Origin: Streptomyces sulphureus DSM 40104
Lineage (GTDB): Bacteria; Actinomycetota; Actinomycetes; Streptomycetales; Streptomycetaceae
DNA length: 64,000 bases
Direction of reading: 5' to 3'
NCBI RefSeq assembly: GCF_000381025.1
Contig: NZ_KB905816.1
Location: forward strand, 558,001 to 622,000
Of this stretch, positions 1 to 7,063 are shown piece after piece. The translations under genes were made by a program, and so were the position numbers. Within the stretch, counting starts at the first letter, position 1, and every line of letters begins with the position of its first letter. The notes below the pieces were generated by a model that did no database searches, was not told the DNA's origin, and was given only the letters and a program-made list of their open reading frames with translations.

Positions 1-286
1 CGAGCAGAGGGAGGTGGCGCGTGGGAAGTGAGCGGCGCGAGTGCACCGGGCGGGCACGAGAGGGTGAGCGCGCCCGCCTCCCGACGAGCGCCGCTTGTAC
101 GCGGAGGCGCGACGGCGCGGGGCCGGCACCGCAGCGCACTCCCGTTCATCGTATGACAAGTCGCGACTCGCCTTTCACCTCCGCCACCCCTGGGAACTCC
201 TCTCCCCAGCAAGGGACTTGGACTTCAGCAGGCGAGACGAGAGCGGCCGCCGCGGCGGAACGCTCGTCGGGATAGGGGTCGTTGCG
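1..286. other. Leading edge of window, no gene supported
   Basis: This stretch precedes the first lanthipeptide gene. Open frames cross it, but their translations are rich in Arg, Ala and Gly with no recognisable motif, and they run into the real gene only because stop codons are rare at this GC content. The upstream part of the lanthipeptide locus (transporter, protease, regulator) may lie before base 1 and cannot be seen. Confidence 0.5.
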
Positions 287-1288
287 GTGCTGAGCGTGGA
301 GCGGCTGCTCGCAGACTGCGTACGGGACTCACGTACGCTCCGGCTGGGCACGGTGCCCGTCTCCCCCGCGGAGCCGGGGTACGGAGAGGCGCGGCGCGCT
401 TTCCTCTCGGCCGGCCTCGCCGCCCTCCGCAACGAGCAGTACGGGGCCCGCTGGGTCCAGCTCAACCTCAGTCCGGCCCCCGGGCGCCTCCCCGAGCTCT
501 ACGCGGCCCTCGCCGCCTCGGCGCGTGCGCTCCTCGCCGACGGCAGGGCGCGCTCGTTCTACTTCATGCACAAGGAGCCCGGCCTGCGCGTCCGCTTCGA
601 AGCCGGGGAGTGCTCCGCTGCCGTCCTCCGCAAGGAGGTCGAACAGCGGCTCCCCGAGGGCCCGTTGGCGCTCCAGCCCGTGTCGGTGCGGTACGAGCCC
701 GAGGCGTACCTCTTCGGCGGCCCGCAGTCGATGCCGTACGTCCACCGCCTCTTCACCGCCGACTCGCTCGCCTGGCTCGACCACCACGGCCGATGTCCCG
801 GACCGCCCGTGCTCAGCACCTGGCGGCTCTCGCTGCTCCTGCTGCGGGAGGCGTTCGACGGCCTGGGGATCGTCGGCTGGGAGCACCGCGGCGTGTGGGA
901 AGCCGTCCAGCACGAGACGGGACGCACCGCGGCGTCCGTCCCCGAGGCCGATCAGGAGCGGCACGGCCGCGCACTCGCCGGCATCACCGGCTACTGGCGC
1001 CTCCCGCGCCGGCAGGCGCTCGCGGAGCTCCCCGAAGAGGAACGCGCTCCGCTGGAGGCGCAGTTGGACGCCGCGCACGAGGCGGGCGAGGAGTGGCGGA
1101 AGGGGTACTTCGAGGCGGGTTCCGCCGCCGTCGGGCCGCGTCTGGCCGCCGCGTTCCACACGATCTTCCTCTGGAACCGGGGCAGGCTCGCCCTCTCGAC
1201 GCAGCGGCTCCTCACCGAGGCGCTCGCCTGGGACGCACCGGGCGGCGTTCCCCGTGCGAGCACGGCGGACTCCGGAGGTCTCCGGTGA
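287..1288 (+). CDS. Split LanB elimination-domain protein (thiopeptide-type bacteriocin biosynthesis protein)
   Basis: About 333 residues, matching the free-standing C-terminal half of class I lantibiotic dehydratases (SpaB_C / thiopeptide-type biosynthesis domain). In the family this protein removes glutamate from glutamylated Ser/Thr to leave dehydroalanine or dehydrobutyrine. The sequence shows the expected pattern of a WVQLNL-like strand, an FMHKEPGLRVRF segment and a closing FHTIFLWNR helix. The GTG at 287 is preferred over an upstream TTG at 95 because homology starts there (VLSVERLL) and a GGGG-rich stretch lies about 6-10 nt before it. Its stop overlaps the next start (GTGA), so the two dehydratase halves are translationally coupled. 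The exact N-terminus is uncertain. Confidence 0.82.
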   Translation: MLSVERLLADCVRDSRTLRLGTVPVSPAEPGYGEARRAFLSAGLAALRNEQYGARWVQLNLSPAPGRLPELYAALAASARALLADGRARSFYFMHKEPGLRVRFEAGECSAAVLRKEVEQRLPEGPLALQPVSVRYEPEAYLFGGPQSMPYVHRLFTADSLAWLDHHGRCPGPPVLSTWRLSLLLLREAFDGLGIVGWEHRGVWEAVQHETGRTAASVPEADQERHGRALAGITGYWRLPRRQALAELPEEERAPLEAQLDAAHEAGEEWRKGYFEAGSAAVGPRLAAAFHTIFLWNRGRLALSTQRLLTEALAWDAPGGVPRASTADSGGLR

Positions 1289-3945
1289 ACGCCGAGGCGG
1301 CCCTGCGGGAGGACGCCCGATGTCCCCGCCCGGCGCCCCCTGCTGCCGAAGCACAGAAGCGCGCGGCGCCGGAGGAGACCACGGAGCAGCCCGCTGCGCG
1401 GCTCGGAGCCACCGCACTGGTCAGGGCGGCGGGCCTCCCCGTCTCGGCCTGGTGCTCAGGAGGCAACCCGGACCTCTTCGACGCGGCAGCCTCCCTGGCG
1501 AAGCTGCGCACCGCGCTCGGCGCACGCGCGGCCGAACTGGGCGAACTGCTCGGCGAGCAGGCCGTGCCCGACGACCGTCTCGGCACCGAGGAGCGACGCG
1601 CCGTCCTCGCCCTCCGTCGCCGCCTGCACGCGGGCTCGCCGCCCGGAGACCTGCGCACCGCCCGCCTGCTGGAGCGCACCCACCCCGAACTCGCCTGCTT
1701 CCTCGAGGCGTTGGAGCGTGACCATGCGCAACTCGTGCGTGCGGTTGCGGAGTGGGAGTCCCGGGTGACTGCGGAGCGCGAGCGTGTCGGGCTCCTCGGC
1801 CTGGAGCTCGTGCGCACGTACCCCGCACTGCGTGAGCTGGTCGACGGCGCCTCACCCTACGTCGTACCGGAGTTGGAACGGCGCTCGGCAGCCGGCGAGG
1901 ACTGGCGCGGCAAGAGGCTGCGCAAGGCGAGCGGCTACGTCTGGCGGGCCGTGGCCCGTGCCGCCGCGAAGACCACACCCCGTGGTTGGGCGGGCCAGCT
2001 CGCAGCGGCACCCGTCGCCGAGGAAGCGGGGGCCGGGGCGGCACCGGCGCTCCTGCCGCCCGGCGTACGTCTGGGCGCCGTCGCGGCCGAGGCCGTGCAC
2101 AACCTCCACCTTGCGGCGACCGACGCTTCCGCCACCGACCTGCACCACGCACCGGGTTCGACGCTGCTCGCCATGGCCGCCCTGCACACGGCCCCACCCG
2201 CGGAGCACGGCGAGGCGCCGCTCCTCCACTGCGGGGTCGTCGACGCGGAGGACCGCACGAGGCTGCGGCACGTCGCCGTCCGCCGCACCGGCGCCGTCGA
2301 GATGGTCAGGGCCGTGCTCGCCGAAGGGCCCAAGCAGCTCGACGAGTTGGTCGGCGCGCTCACGGGCGGCGCGGAGGGCGAGCGCACCGCGGTCGCCCGC
2401 GGGCTCCTCGACCACCTGCGCCGCCTCGGCGTGCTCCAGGTCTGCGCCCCGCCCGCGGCGAGGCGGCTGCCCTGGACGCAGGCGGCGGAGGCCCGCACCT
2501 GGTCGCGGGCTCCGCAGCTCGCCGAGGGCGCCCCGGGCGCGTGGTTCCTCGACTCGCACCGGCAGCTCGACGGCTCCCTCCCCGCGGCAGCGGCCGACCG
2601 GGTCTGGCGCGGCCTGCGCACGGCGACCCGGCTGGCGGCACTGCGAGACGCCGACGGCAGCGCGCGGAGGGTTCTTCTCCTGCCCGAGGCGGCCGAGTTG
2701 GGCACCGCACCGCGCCGCCTGGGCGACATCGTCACGGAACGGCTCCTCGCCGAGGCCGACAAGCAGCACCGTCCCGAACCGCAGAGACTGCCCCGCTACC
2801 GCGGCTGGCGCCCGCCGGAGGAGCCCGACTCCGGCTACGCCGCGCTCCTCGCCCACCTGGCGTCCCGGCTCGACGAACCCCACGTCGACCTCGACGCCCG
2901 CCTCCTCGACTCCCTCGGCGCACCGGACGCCGAACGGGCGTTGCCTGCCTGGCCGTTGGACTGCCTGCTGCGGCCGCTCCCGGCCCCGGGACCGGTCGCC
3001 GTCCTGGAGACGGCGTCCCCCGCCGCCATGCTCGACGCCAGGTTCGTCGGCGCCCTGCGGAACTTCCACGGCGGCTACTCCAACGCCGACGCGTACCGGG
3101 AGTTCCTCGCCGCCGTCGAGCGCGAGACGGGCGCGCGCTTCGTGGAGCTGCTCGTCCCGCCGCTCGCCGAGCACGCGGCCAACGCAGTGCGCCGCCCCGC
3201 TGCCGCCGCGTGGTGCACCGGCGACCCCAACTCGGCCCCGCACTACGGCAGTACGGCCGACTCCCCGCACCCTCCGCCCCTCCCCCACCTCGCGCTCGAC
3301 GACATCACGCTGCGCAGGTCGGGCGACCGCCTCGTCGCCGAGTCCCGCGGGCGGCGCCTGCTGCCGATGCACCACGCGACGCGTACGCCGCTGCCGCCCT
3401 GGGACACGGTCCTGCGCCTGCTCACCTCGGCGGGACACCCCGAAGGTGCACGGATCGTCCAACTCGACGGCCTGCTGGGGGCGTTCCCCGGAGCACGCCG
3501 GGTGCCGCGGCTCACCGTCGAGGGCGAGCTCGTCGTCAGCCCCGCGCAGTGGCGCCTGCCGGGGACGCTGCCGTGGCGGCCGTCGGACGGCGACGCGGCA
3601 AAGGTGACCGCGCTGGCGGAGCTCCGCGCGGACGCCGGCCTGCCACGGTTCGGCTACGTGCGCACCTCGCCCGGCGGCAAGCCGCTGCCGGTCGACCTGG
3701 CGGCGCTGCCCTCGCTGCATCTGCTGGAGCGAGTCTGCGGCCAAGAGGGGCCCGAAGAGCTGCTCTTCGAGGAGGCGCTGCCGGCGCCCGGCGCCCACCT
3801 GCTCCGCGACGCGCTGCACGACGGAGCCGCCGTCGCCGCCGGCGTGCTGCTCCGCCTGCCGCACCGCACCCCGCCGGCTGAGCTCGCCGCGCGCGCCGCC
3901 GCCCGCCTCCCCGCAGCCGACTGCACACACCAGCAGGTCGGATGA
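1285..3945 (+). CDS. Split LanB glutamylation-domain protein (lantibiotic dehydratase N-terminal part)
   Basis: 886 residues from the GTG that overlaps the previous stop. It matches the lantibiotic dehydratase N-terminal family, which uses glutamyl-tRNA to activate Ser/Thr of the precursor peptide. The diagnostic block around residues 215-235 (YVWRAVARAAAKTTPRGW) corresponds to the conserved 'aaaKtsPfsw' region, and a late GNFHGG-like block (RNFHGGYSNADAYREFL) is also present. A proline- and glutamate-rich extension of about 50 residues precedes the domain. With the elimination protein just upstream it forms a complete two-component dehydratase. The gene order (elimination before glutamylation) is the reverse of the domain order in fused LanB. 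It is followed 117 nt later by the first precursor gene. Confidence 0.88.
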   Translation: MNAEAALREDARCPRPAPPAAEAQKRAAPEETTEQPAARLGATALVRAAGLPVSAWCSGGNPDLFDAAASLAKLRTALGARAAELGELLGEQAVPDDRLGTEERRAVLALRRRLHAGSPPGDLRTARLLERTHPELACFLEALERDHAQLVRAVAEWESRVTAERERVGLLGLELVRTYPALRELVDGASPYVVPELERRSAAGEDWRGKRLRKASGYVWRAVARAAAKTTPRGWAGQLAAAPVAEEAGAGAAPALLPPGVRLGAVAAEAVHNLHLAATDASATDLHHAPGSTLLAMAALHTAPPAEHGEAPLLHCGVVDAEDRTRLRHVAVRRTGAVEMVRAVLAEGPKQLDELVGALTGGAEGERTAVARGLLDHLRRLGVLQVCAPPAARRLPWTQAAEARTWSRAPQLAEGAPGAWFLDSHRQLDGSLPAAAADRVWRGLRTATRLAALRDADGSARRVLLLPEAAELGTAPRRLGDIVTERLLAEADKQHRPEPQRLPRYRGWRPPEEPDSGYAALLAHLASRLDEPHVDLDARLLDSLGAPDAERALPAWPLDCLLRPLPAPGPVAVLETASPAAMLDARFVGALRNFHGGYSNADAYREFLAAVERETGARFVELLVPPLAEHAANAVRRPAAAAWCTGDPNSAPHYGSTADSPHPPPLPHLALDDITLRRSGDRLVAESRGRRLLPMHHATRTPLPPWDTVLRLLTSAGHPEGARIVQLDGLLGAFPGARRVPRLTVEGELVVSPAQWRLPGTLPWRPSDGDAAKVTALAELRADAGLPRFGYVRTSPGGKPLPVDLAALPSLHLLERVCGQEGPEELLFEEALPAPGAHLLRDALHDGAAVAAGVLLRLPHRTPPAELAARAAARLPAADCTHQQVG

Positions 3946-4062
3946 GGAGCCCCGCATGCGTACACGACCGACGTACCGGCGTCCGGCAGACGACCGACCG
4001 GGTTCGGCCCGAGGCATCCCCGAGGGACCACTGCCGAGGCACTCCGCGAGAGAGGACCCACC

Positions 4063-4215
4063 ATGCCCCCGACGATCGGGACGGCCGAACTCGACGCCCT
4101 CATCGAGGAGCTGGACGCCCGCATCACCGAGACCGACCTCACCGAGGGCAGCGCGGACACGTACGAGTGCAGCGGCGCCTGCACGGTCATGGTCTGCACC
4201 GTCATCGTCTGCTGA
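4063..4215 (+). CDS. Lanthipeptide precursor 1
   Basis: 50-residue peptide, too short to stand out among longer frames. The leader is acidic and helical with an LDALIEELDARITETD block. The core ends in four cysteines, each preceded at ring distance by Ser or Thr: T33-x2-C36, S37-x2-C40, T41-x3-C45, T46-x3-C50. Every ring would start at the residue after the previous ring's cysteine. Gly29 at the end of TEG and the following Ser30-Ala-Asp suggest cleavage near there, but the site is inferred. The ATG follows a GAGAGAGGA stretch. The leader differs from the other two (GTAEL versus EATDL), making it the divergent paralogue. Substrate role is inferred from position next to LanB/LanC and Cys/Ser/Thr content. 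Confidence 0.85.
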   Translation: MPPTIGTAELDALIEELDARITETDLTEGSADTYECSGACTVMVCTVIVC

Positions 4216-4287
4216 TCCCGCAGGACACCGTTCCGTCCAGCCGACGGCGCACTCGGCGCCGTACCGGAACGGCGTCCCCGAGGAGAG

Positions 4288-4318
4288 CCGGGCCGGCGAG
4301 GACCGCCCGCCGGCCCGG
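4288..4318 (+). terminator. Perfect hairpin after precursor 1
   Basis: Arms CCGGGCCGGC and GCCGGCCCGG (10 bp, no mismatch) flank an 11-nt loop. It starts about 70 nt after the first precursor's stop and lies before precursor 2. No T-run follows, as is common for actinomycete terminators. It probably acts as an attenuator or 3'-end stabiliser. Confidence 0.5.
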
Positions 4319-4430
4319 TGCTCCTCGGCGCGAGCCGGCCCGAGGCCGAAGAGGCCCCGTGCACCCCGAACCTCCCGCCGGGCGACCGCCGGGCGAGGAG
4401 CCGAGAAGAACCGCAGAGAAAGGGACATCC

Positions 4431-4586
4431 ATGCCCGCAACGATCGAAGCAACCGACCTCGACGCCCTCATCGAGGACCTCGACGCACGCATCACCGAGA
4501 CCGACCTCACCGAGGGCGGCGGTGGCGACAGCAGCGGATGCAGCGGCGTCTGCACCATCGTGGTCTGCACCGTCATCGTCTGCTGA
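4431..4586 (+). CDS. Lanthipeptide precursor 2
   Basis: 51 residues. The leader carries ATDLDALIEDLDARITETD and ends in TEG plus three more glycines. The core has S34/S35-x-C37, S38-x2-C41, T42-x3-C46 and T47-x3-C51, giving the same four-ring register as precursor 1. The ATG at 4431 has a GAGAAAGGGACATCC stretch upstream. Codons 1-42 are identical at nucleotide level to precursor 3; only codons inside the C-terminal two predicted rings differ (IVV here, VLI there, plus two silent changes). This points to recent tandem duplication with change confined to the core. Confidence 0.87.
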   Translation: MPATIEATDLDALIEDLDARITETDLTEGGGGDSSGCSGVCTIVVCTVIVC

Positions 4587-4629
4587 ACCTCGCCGTCACG
4601 CCCTGCGACGGCCTTGCGCCACCGGGGCC

Positions 4630-4649
4630 GGACGCTCGAACGAGCGTCC
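4630..4649 (+). terminator. Perfect hairpin after precursor 2
   Basis: GGACGCTCG and CGAGCGTCC pair perfectly around a two-base centre, about 44 nt after the stop of precursor 2 and 71 nt before precursor 3. It is the second of three hairpins, one behind each precursor gene. Confidence 0.5.
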
Positions 4650-4720
4650 CTTCCGTCCGGGCGCGGCGGGCACGTCGCCGTCCGGCAGCCCAGTAGGTCC
4701 TTCCAGCGAAAGGAACACCC

Positions 4721-4876
4721 ATGCCCGCAACGATCGAAGCAACCGACCTCGACGCCCTCATCGAGGACCTCGACGCACGCATCACCGAGACCGACCTCAC
4801 CGAGGGCGGCGGTGGCGACAGCAGCGGATGCAGCGGCGTCTGCACCGTCCTGATCTGCACGGTGATCGTCTGCTGA
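4721..4876 (+). CDS. Lanthipeptide precursor 3
   Basis: 51 residues with the same leader as precursor 2 and a core differing only at positions 43-45 (Val-Leu-Ile instead of Ile-Val-Val). The four-cysteine, abutting-ring arrangement is kept (S34/35-C37, S38-C41, T42-C46, T47-C51). The ribosome site GCGAAAGGAAC lies about 7-12 nt upstream of the ATG. The changes are conservative swaps of hydrophobic residues inside the third ring, so the two mature products would have nearly equal mass and the same topology. Mature structure is predicted, not shown. Confidence 0.87.
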   Translation: MPATIEATDLDALIEDLDARITETDLTEGGGGDSSGCSGVCTVLICTVIVC

Positions 4877-4954
4877 ACCGCCGTCGGCCCCTAGCGGGTT
4901 GACGTCAGACAACGGGGCACCGGCGCCACCGGCACGGTGCGCCCCGCGGTCGCC

Positions 4955-4983
4955 GAGCCGCCCGGCCGCAATCCGGGCGGCTC
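4955..4983 (+). terminator. Perfect hairpin between precursor 3 and lanC
   Basis: GAGCCGCCCGG and CCGGGCGGCTC form an 11-bp perfect stem with a 7-nt loop. It lies 78 nt after the last precursor and 107 nt before lanC. Placement after the structural genes and before a modification gene is typical of lantibiotic operons, where partial read-through keeps enzyme levels below precursor levels. That role is inferred. Confidence 0.6.
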
Positions 4984-5090
4984 TCCCGCGGCCCCCGCCG
5001 ACGGCCGGTGTGCGCGCCTCGGTCGACGGCGCCGCCTCGGCCCCCACCGCAGGGGTCCGTCAGTCGAGCACTCTGCAGCAGGGAGACCGG

Positions 5091-6350
5091 ATGCCGCGCC
5101 GCAGCGAGACGCAGCAGCCCCACGACCGAGGTCCCACCGACACCCACGCGCTCACCCGACTCACCAGCTTCACGGTGCAGATGCTCGAGGAGTGGACGGA
5201 ACGCACGCACACCGGCGCCGTGCCCGACCCGGCGCCCGGCGATCCCGGCATCCCCGTGCTGTGCGCCGCACTTGCCTCGCTACCGGCGGTCGGAGAACCC
5301 TCGCACGCACGCCGCACCGCGGACGCCGTAGCGCGCGCGACGGCGCTCTGGGCGCGCACGGCCGGAGCCGGGCGCCGCCACCCGGGGCTCTACGACGGCG
5401 GCCTCGCCGGCACCCTCGTCGGCCTGCGGCTCGGCTCCACCGTCCAGCCCGCGCTGCGCCGCGCCGCCGACCGCCTCGACGCCGGGCTCCTGCGCTCGGC
5501 CACCGACCGGGCACCGACCCCAGGACGCGTCACCTTCCCGGACTACGACCTGGTGCTCGGCCCCAGCGGCACCCTCCTCGCCCTCTGCGCGGGGACAGAA
5601 CCGAACCGCCCCGGACTCGCCCCGTACATCGACACGTTGACCTCCCTCTGCACAGCCGACGACCTCGCTGCCCTGCGCACCGCGTACGCCGGGCACCGCC
5701 ACCTCGGCTGGCTCGACGGCCGCGTCAACACCGGCATGGCACACGGCGCCGCCGGGGTGGCAGCCGCGCTCACCGCCTCCGTCCGGCGATGCGGCCGCAC
5801 CGCGGAGCAGGAGCACGCCCTGCGGACCCTCTGCGAGTGGCTGCGCCGCCAGTCCTTCACGGATGCGCTGGGGGTGCGCAGTTGGGACGGCGCCGGGCTC
5901 GACGCACCGCCAGCTCCCGGCGCGCGCGCCCGGCAGGCGTGGTGCTACGGCACGCCGGGCATCTCGTGGGCGCTGTGGGACGCGTCCGAAGCGCTCGGCG
6001 ACCAGGCCGGCGCGGAGTGGGCGGCAGAGGCGTTCACCTCGCTCGCCGACCGGTACGACGAGGCGTTCCACCTCTTCGGCGAGGCGCCCGACGACCTGCT
6101 GGGACTCTGCCACGGGGCGTGCGGCGTCCTCGCCGTCGCCGACGCCTTCCACCGGCACGCCCGCCTCCCCGCGGCGACCGCCCTCCGCGCCCGCCTCCTC
6201 TCCAGCGTCCTCGACGGCCTCCCCGACGTGGCCGAACTCGCCCGTGCGCACATGACGTTGCTCGGCGGAGCCGGCGGCGTCCTCACCGCACTGCTGACGA
6301 CAGCCGCGGGCGCGTCCCGGGCCTGGCTCCCGTGCGTGGGGCTGCGGTGA
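5091..6350 (+). CDS. lanC: Class I lanthipeptide cyclase LanC
   Basis: 419 residues, the usual LanC length. It joins cysteine thiols to dehydrated Ser/Thr to form lanthionine rings. The zinc ligands are visible as Cys285 in AWCYGTPG and Cys340-His341 in GLCHGACG, with the accompanying GMAHGAAG motif around His218 and the repeated Gly-rich turns of the alpha/alpha toroid. The ATG at 5091 is chosen because GGGAGA sits just upstream and a TTG-started extension from 4899 has no homology-like content. It follows the three precursors in the same direction and completes the set dehydratase-precursors-cyclase. The following TetR gene begins 62 nt later with its own promoter-like sequence. Confidence 0.92.
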   Translation: MPRRSETQQPHDRGPTDTHALTRLTSFTVQMLEEWTERTHTGAVPDPAPGDPGIPVLCAALASLPAVGEPSHARRTADAVARATALWARTAGAGRRHPGLYDGGLAGTLVGLRLGSTVQPALRRAADRLDAGLLRSATDRAPTPGRVTFPDYDLVLGPSGTLLALCAGTEPNRPGLAPYIDTLTSLCTADDLAALRTAYAGHRHLGWLDGRVNTGMAHGAAGVAAALTASVRRCGRTAEQEHALRTLCEWLRRQSFTDALGVRSWDGAGLDAPPAPGARARQAWCYGTPGISWALWDASEALGDQAGAEWAAEAFTSLADRYDEAFHLFGEAPDDLLGLCHGACGVLAVADAFHRHARLPAATALRARLLSSVLDGLPDVAELARAHMTLLGGAGGVLTALLTTAAGASRAWLPCVGLR

Positions 6351-6375
6351 GTGAAAAAGAGACCAGGATAAAAAC

Positions 6376-6405
6376 TTAACCGAGTCTCATTTCTCTTGCT
6401 AGCCT
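6376..6405 (+). promoter_or_regulatory. Candidate promoter of the TetR/HelR pair
   Basis: TTAACC at 6376-6381 and TAGCCT at 6400-6405 are 18 nt apart, 7 nt before the ATG at 6413, so the transcript could be leaderless. The stretch 6351-6400 is unusually A/T rich for this genome. A short dyad GAGAC (6359-6363) / GTCTC (6384-6388) overlaps the -35 side and could be a self-regulatory TetR site. Confidence 0.42.
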
Positions 6406-6412
6406 TGGCCCC

Positions 6413-7063
6413 ATGACCGACCAACCACCGGGCCTGCGCGCCCGCAAGAGGCAGCGCACCTACGCCGCCGTCTCCGACGCCGCCGTCTCCCTCTTCCTGA
6501 GCAAGGGGTTCGACGCCGTCTCGGTCACGGAGATCGCCGCGGCGGCCGGCGTCTCCAAGCCGACGCTCTTCCGGTACTTCCGCTCCAAGGAGGACATGGC
6601 GCTCTTCCGCTTCGCCGACCACGAGGACGAAGCGGCCCGCGTCGTGGCCTCCCGCGCCGCCGACACCTCCCCTCTCGACGCCCTCCTGAGCCACTTCCTC
6701 GACGGCCTCGCGGTGCGCGACCCGATCACGGGTCTCAGCGACGACCCCGAAGCCCTCGCATTCCATGCCCTCCTCAACGACACCCCGGCCCTCCTCGCCC
6801 GCCTCCACACCTACCTCGCCAGGGCCGAGACCGCCCTGGCCGCCGCGCTCGCCGGTCTTCCCCACACGTCGCAGGAGGCGGACCCGCCGCTCGGAGCCCG
6901 CCTGGCAGCGGCCCAGATCGCCGCCGTCCAGCGGACACTCGCCCTCGCCAACTCCCGTCGCATGGCACAGGGTTCGGCGGCGGCAGAGTGCGAGGAGGAG
7001 GCCGCCTCCGCCGCCGTCCACGCCTTCGGGCAGTTGCGTACGGGCCTCGCGGAGCTCCGGTGA
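6413..7063 (+). CDS. TetR-family transcriptional regulator
   Basis: 216 residues. The N-terminal helix-turn-helix is clear at about residues 15-60 (AVSLFLSKGFDAVSVTEIAAAAGVSKPTLFRYFRSKEDM-like, written in parts: SVTEIAAAAGVSKPTLFRYF). The remainder is an all-helical ligand domain with no conserved ligand signature. It overlaps the downstream HelR gene by 4 nt (GTGA), so both are one transcript and the regulator probably senses a signal relevant to HelR, by analogy with other TetR-effector pairs. The ligand is unknown. The upstream A/T-rich promoter with a short dyad fits autorepression. It could alternatively control the lanthipeptide operon just upstream, but no matching site is seen there. 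Confidence 0.88.
   Translation: MTDQPPGLRARKRQRTYAAVSDAAVSLFLSKGFDAVSVTEIAAAAGVSKPTLFRYFRSKEDMALFRFADHEDEAARVVASRAADTSPLDALLSHFLDGLAVRDPITGLSDDPEALAFHALLNDTPALLARLHTYLARAETALAAALAGLPHTSQEADPPLGARLAAAQIAAVQRTLALANSRRMAQGSAAAECEEEAASAAVHAFGQLRTGLAELR

Noticed and set aside
1852..4452. Leftward open frame of more than 860 codons opposite lanB and the precursors
   Set aside because: Shadow of the lanB gene: low-complexity translation, no ribosome site, and it crosses precursor genes that have clear leader/core structure.
6351..6412. Rifamycin-associated element upstream of the TetR/HelR pair
   Set aside because: No long G/C-rich dyad of the published type is present; the region is A/T rich with only 5-bp arms.
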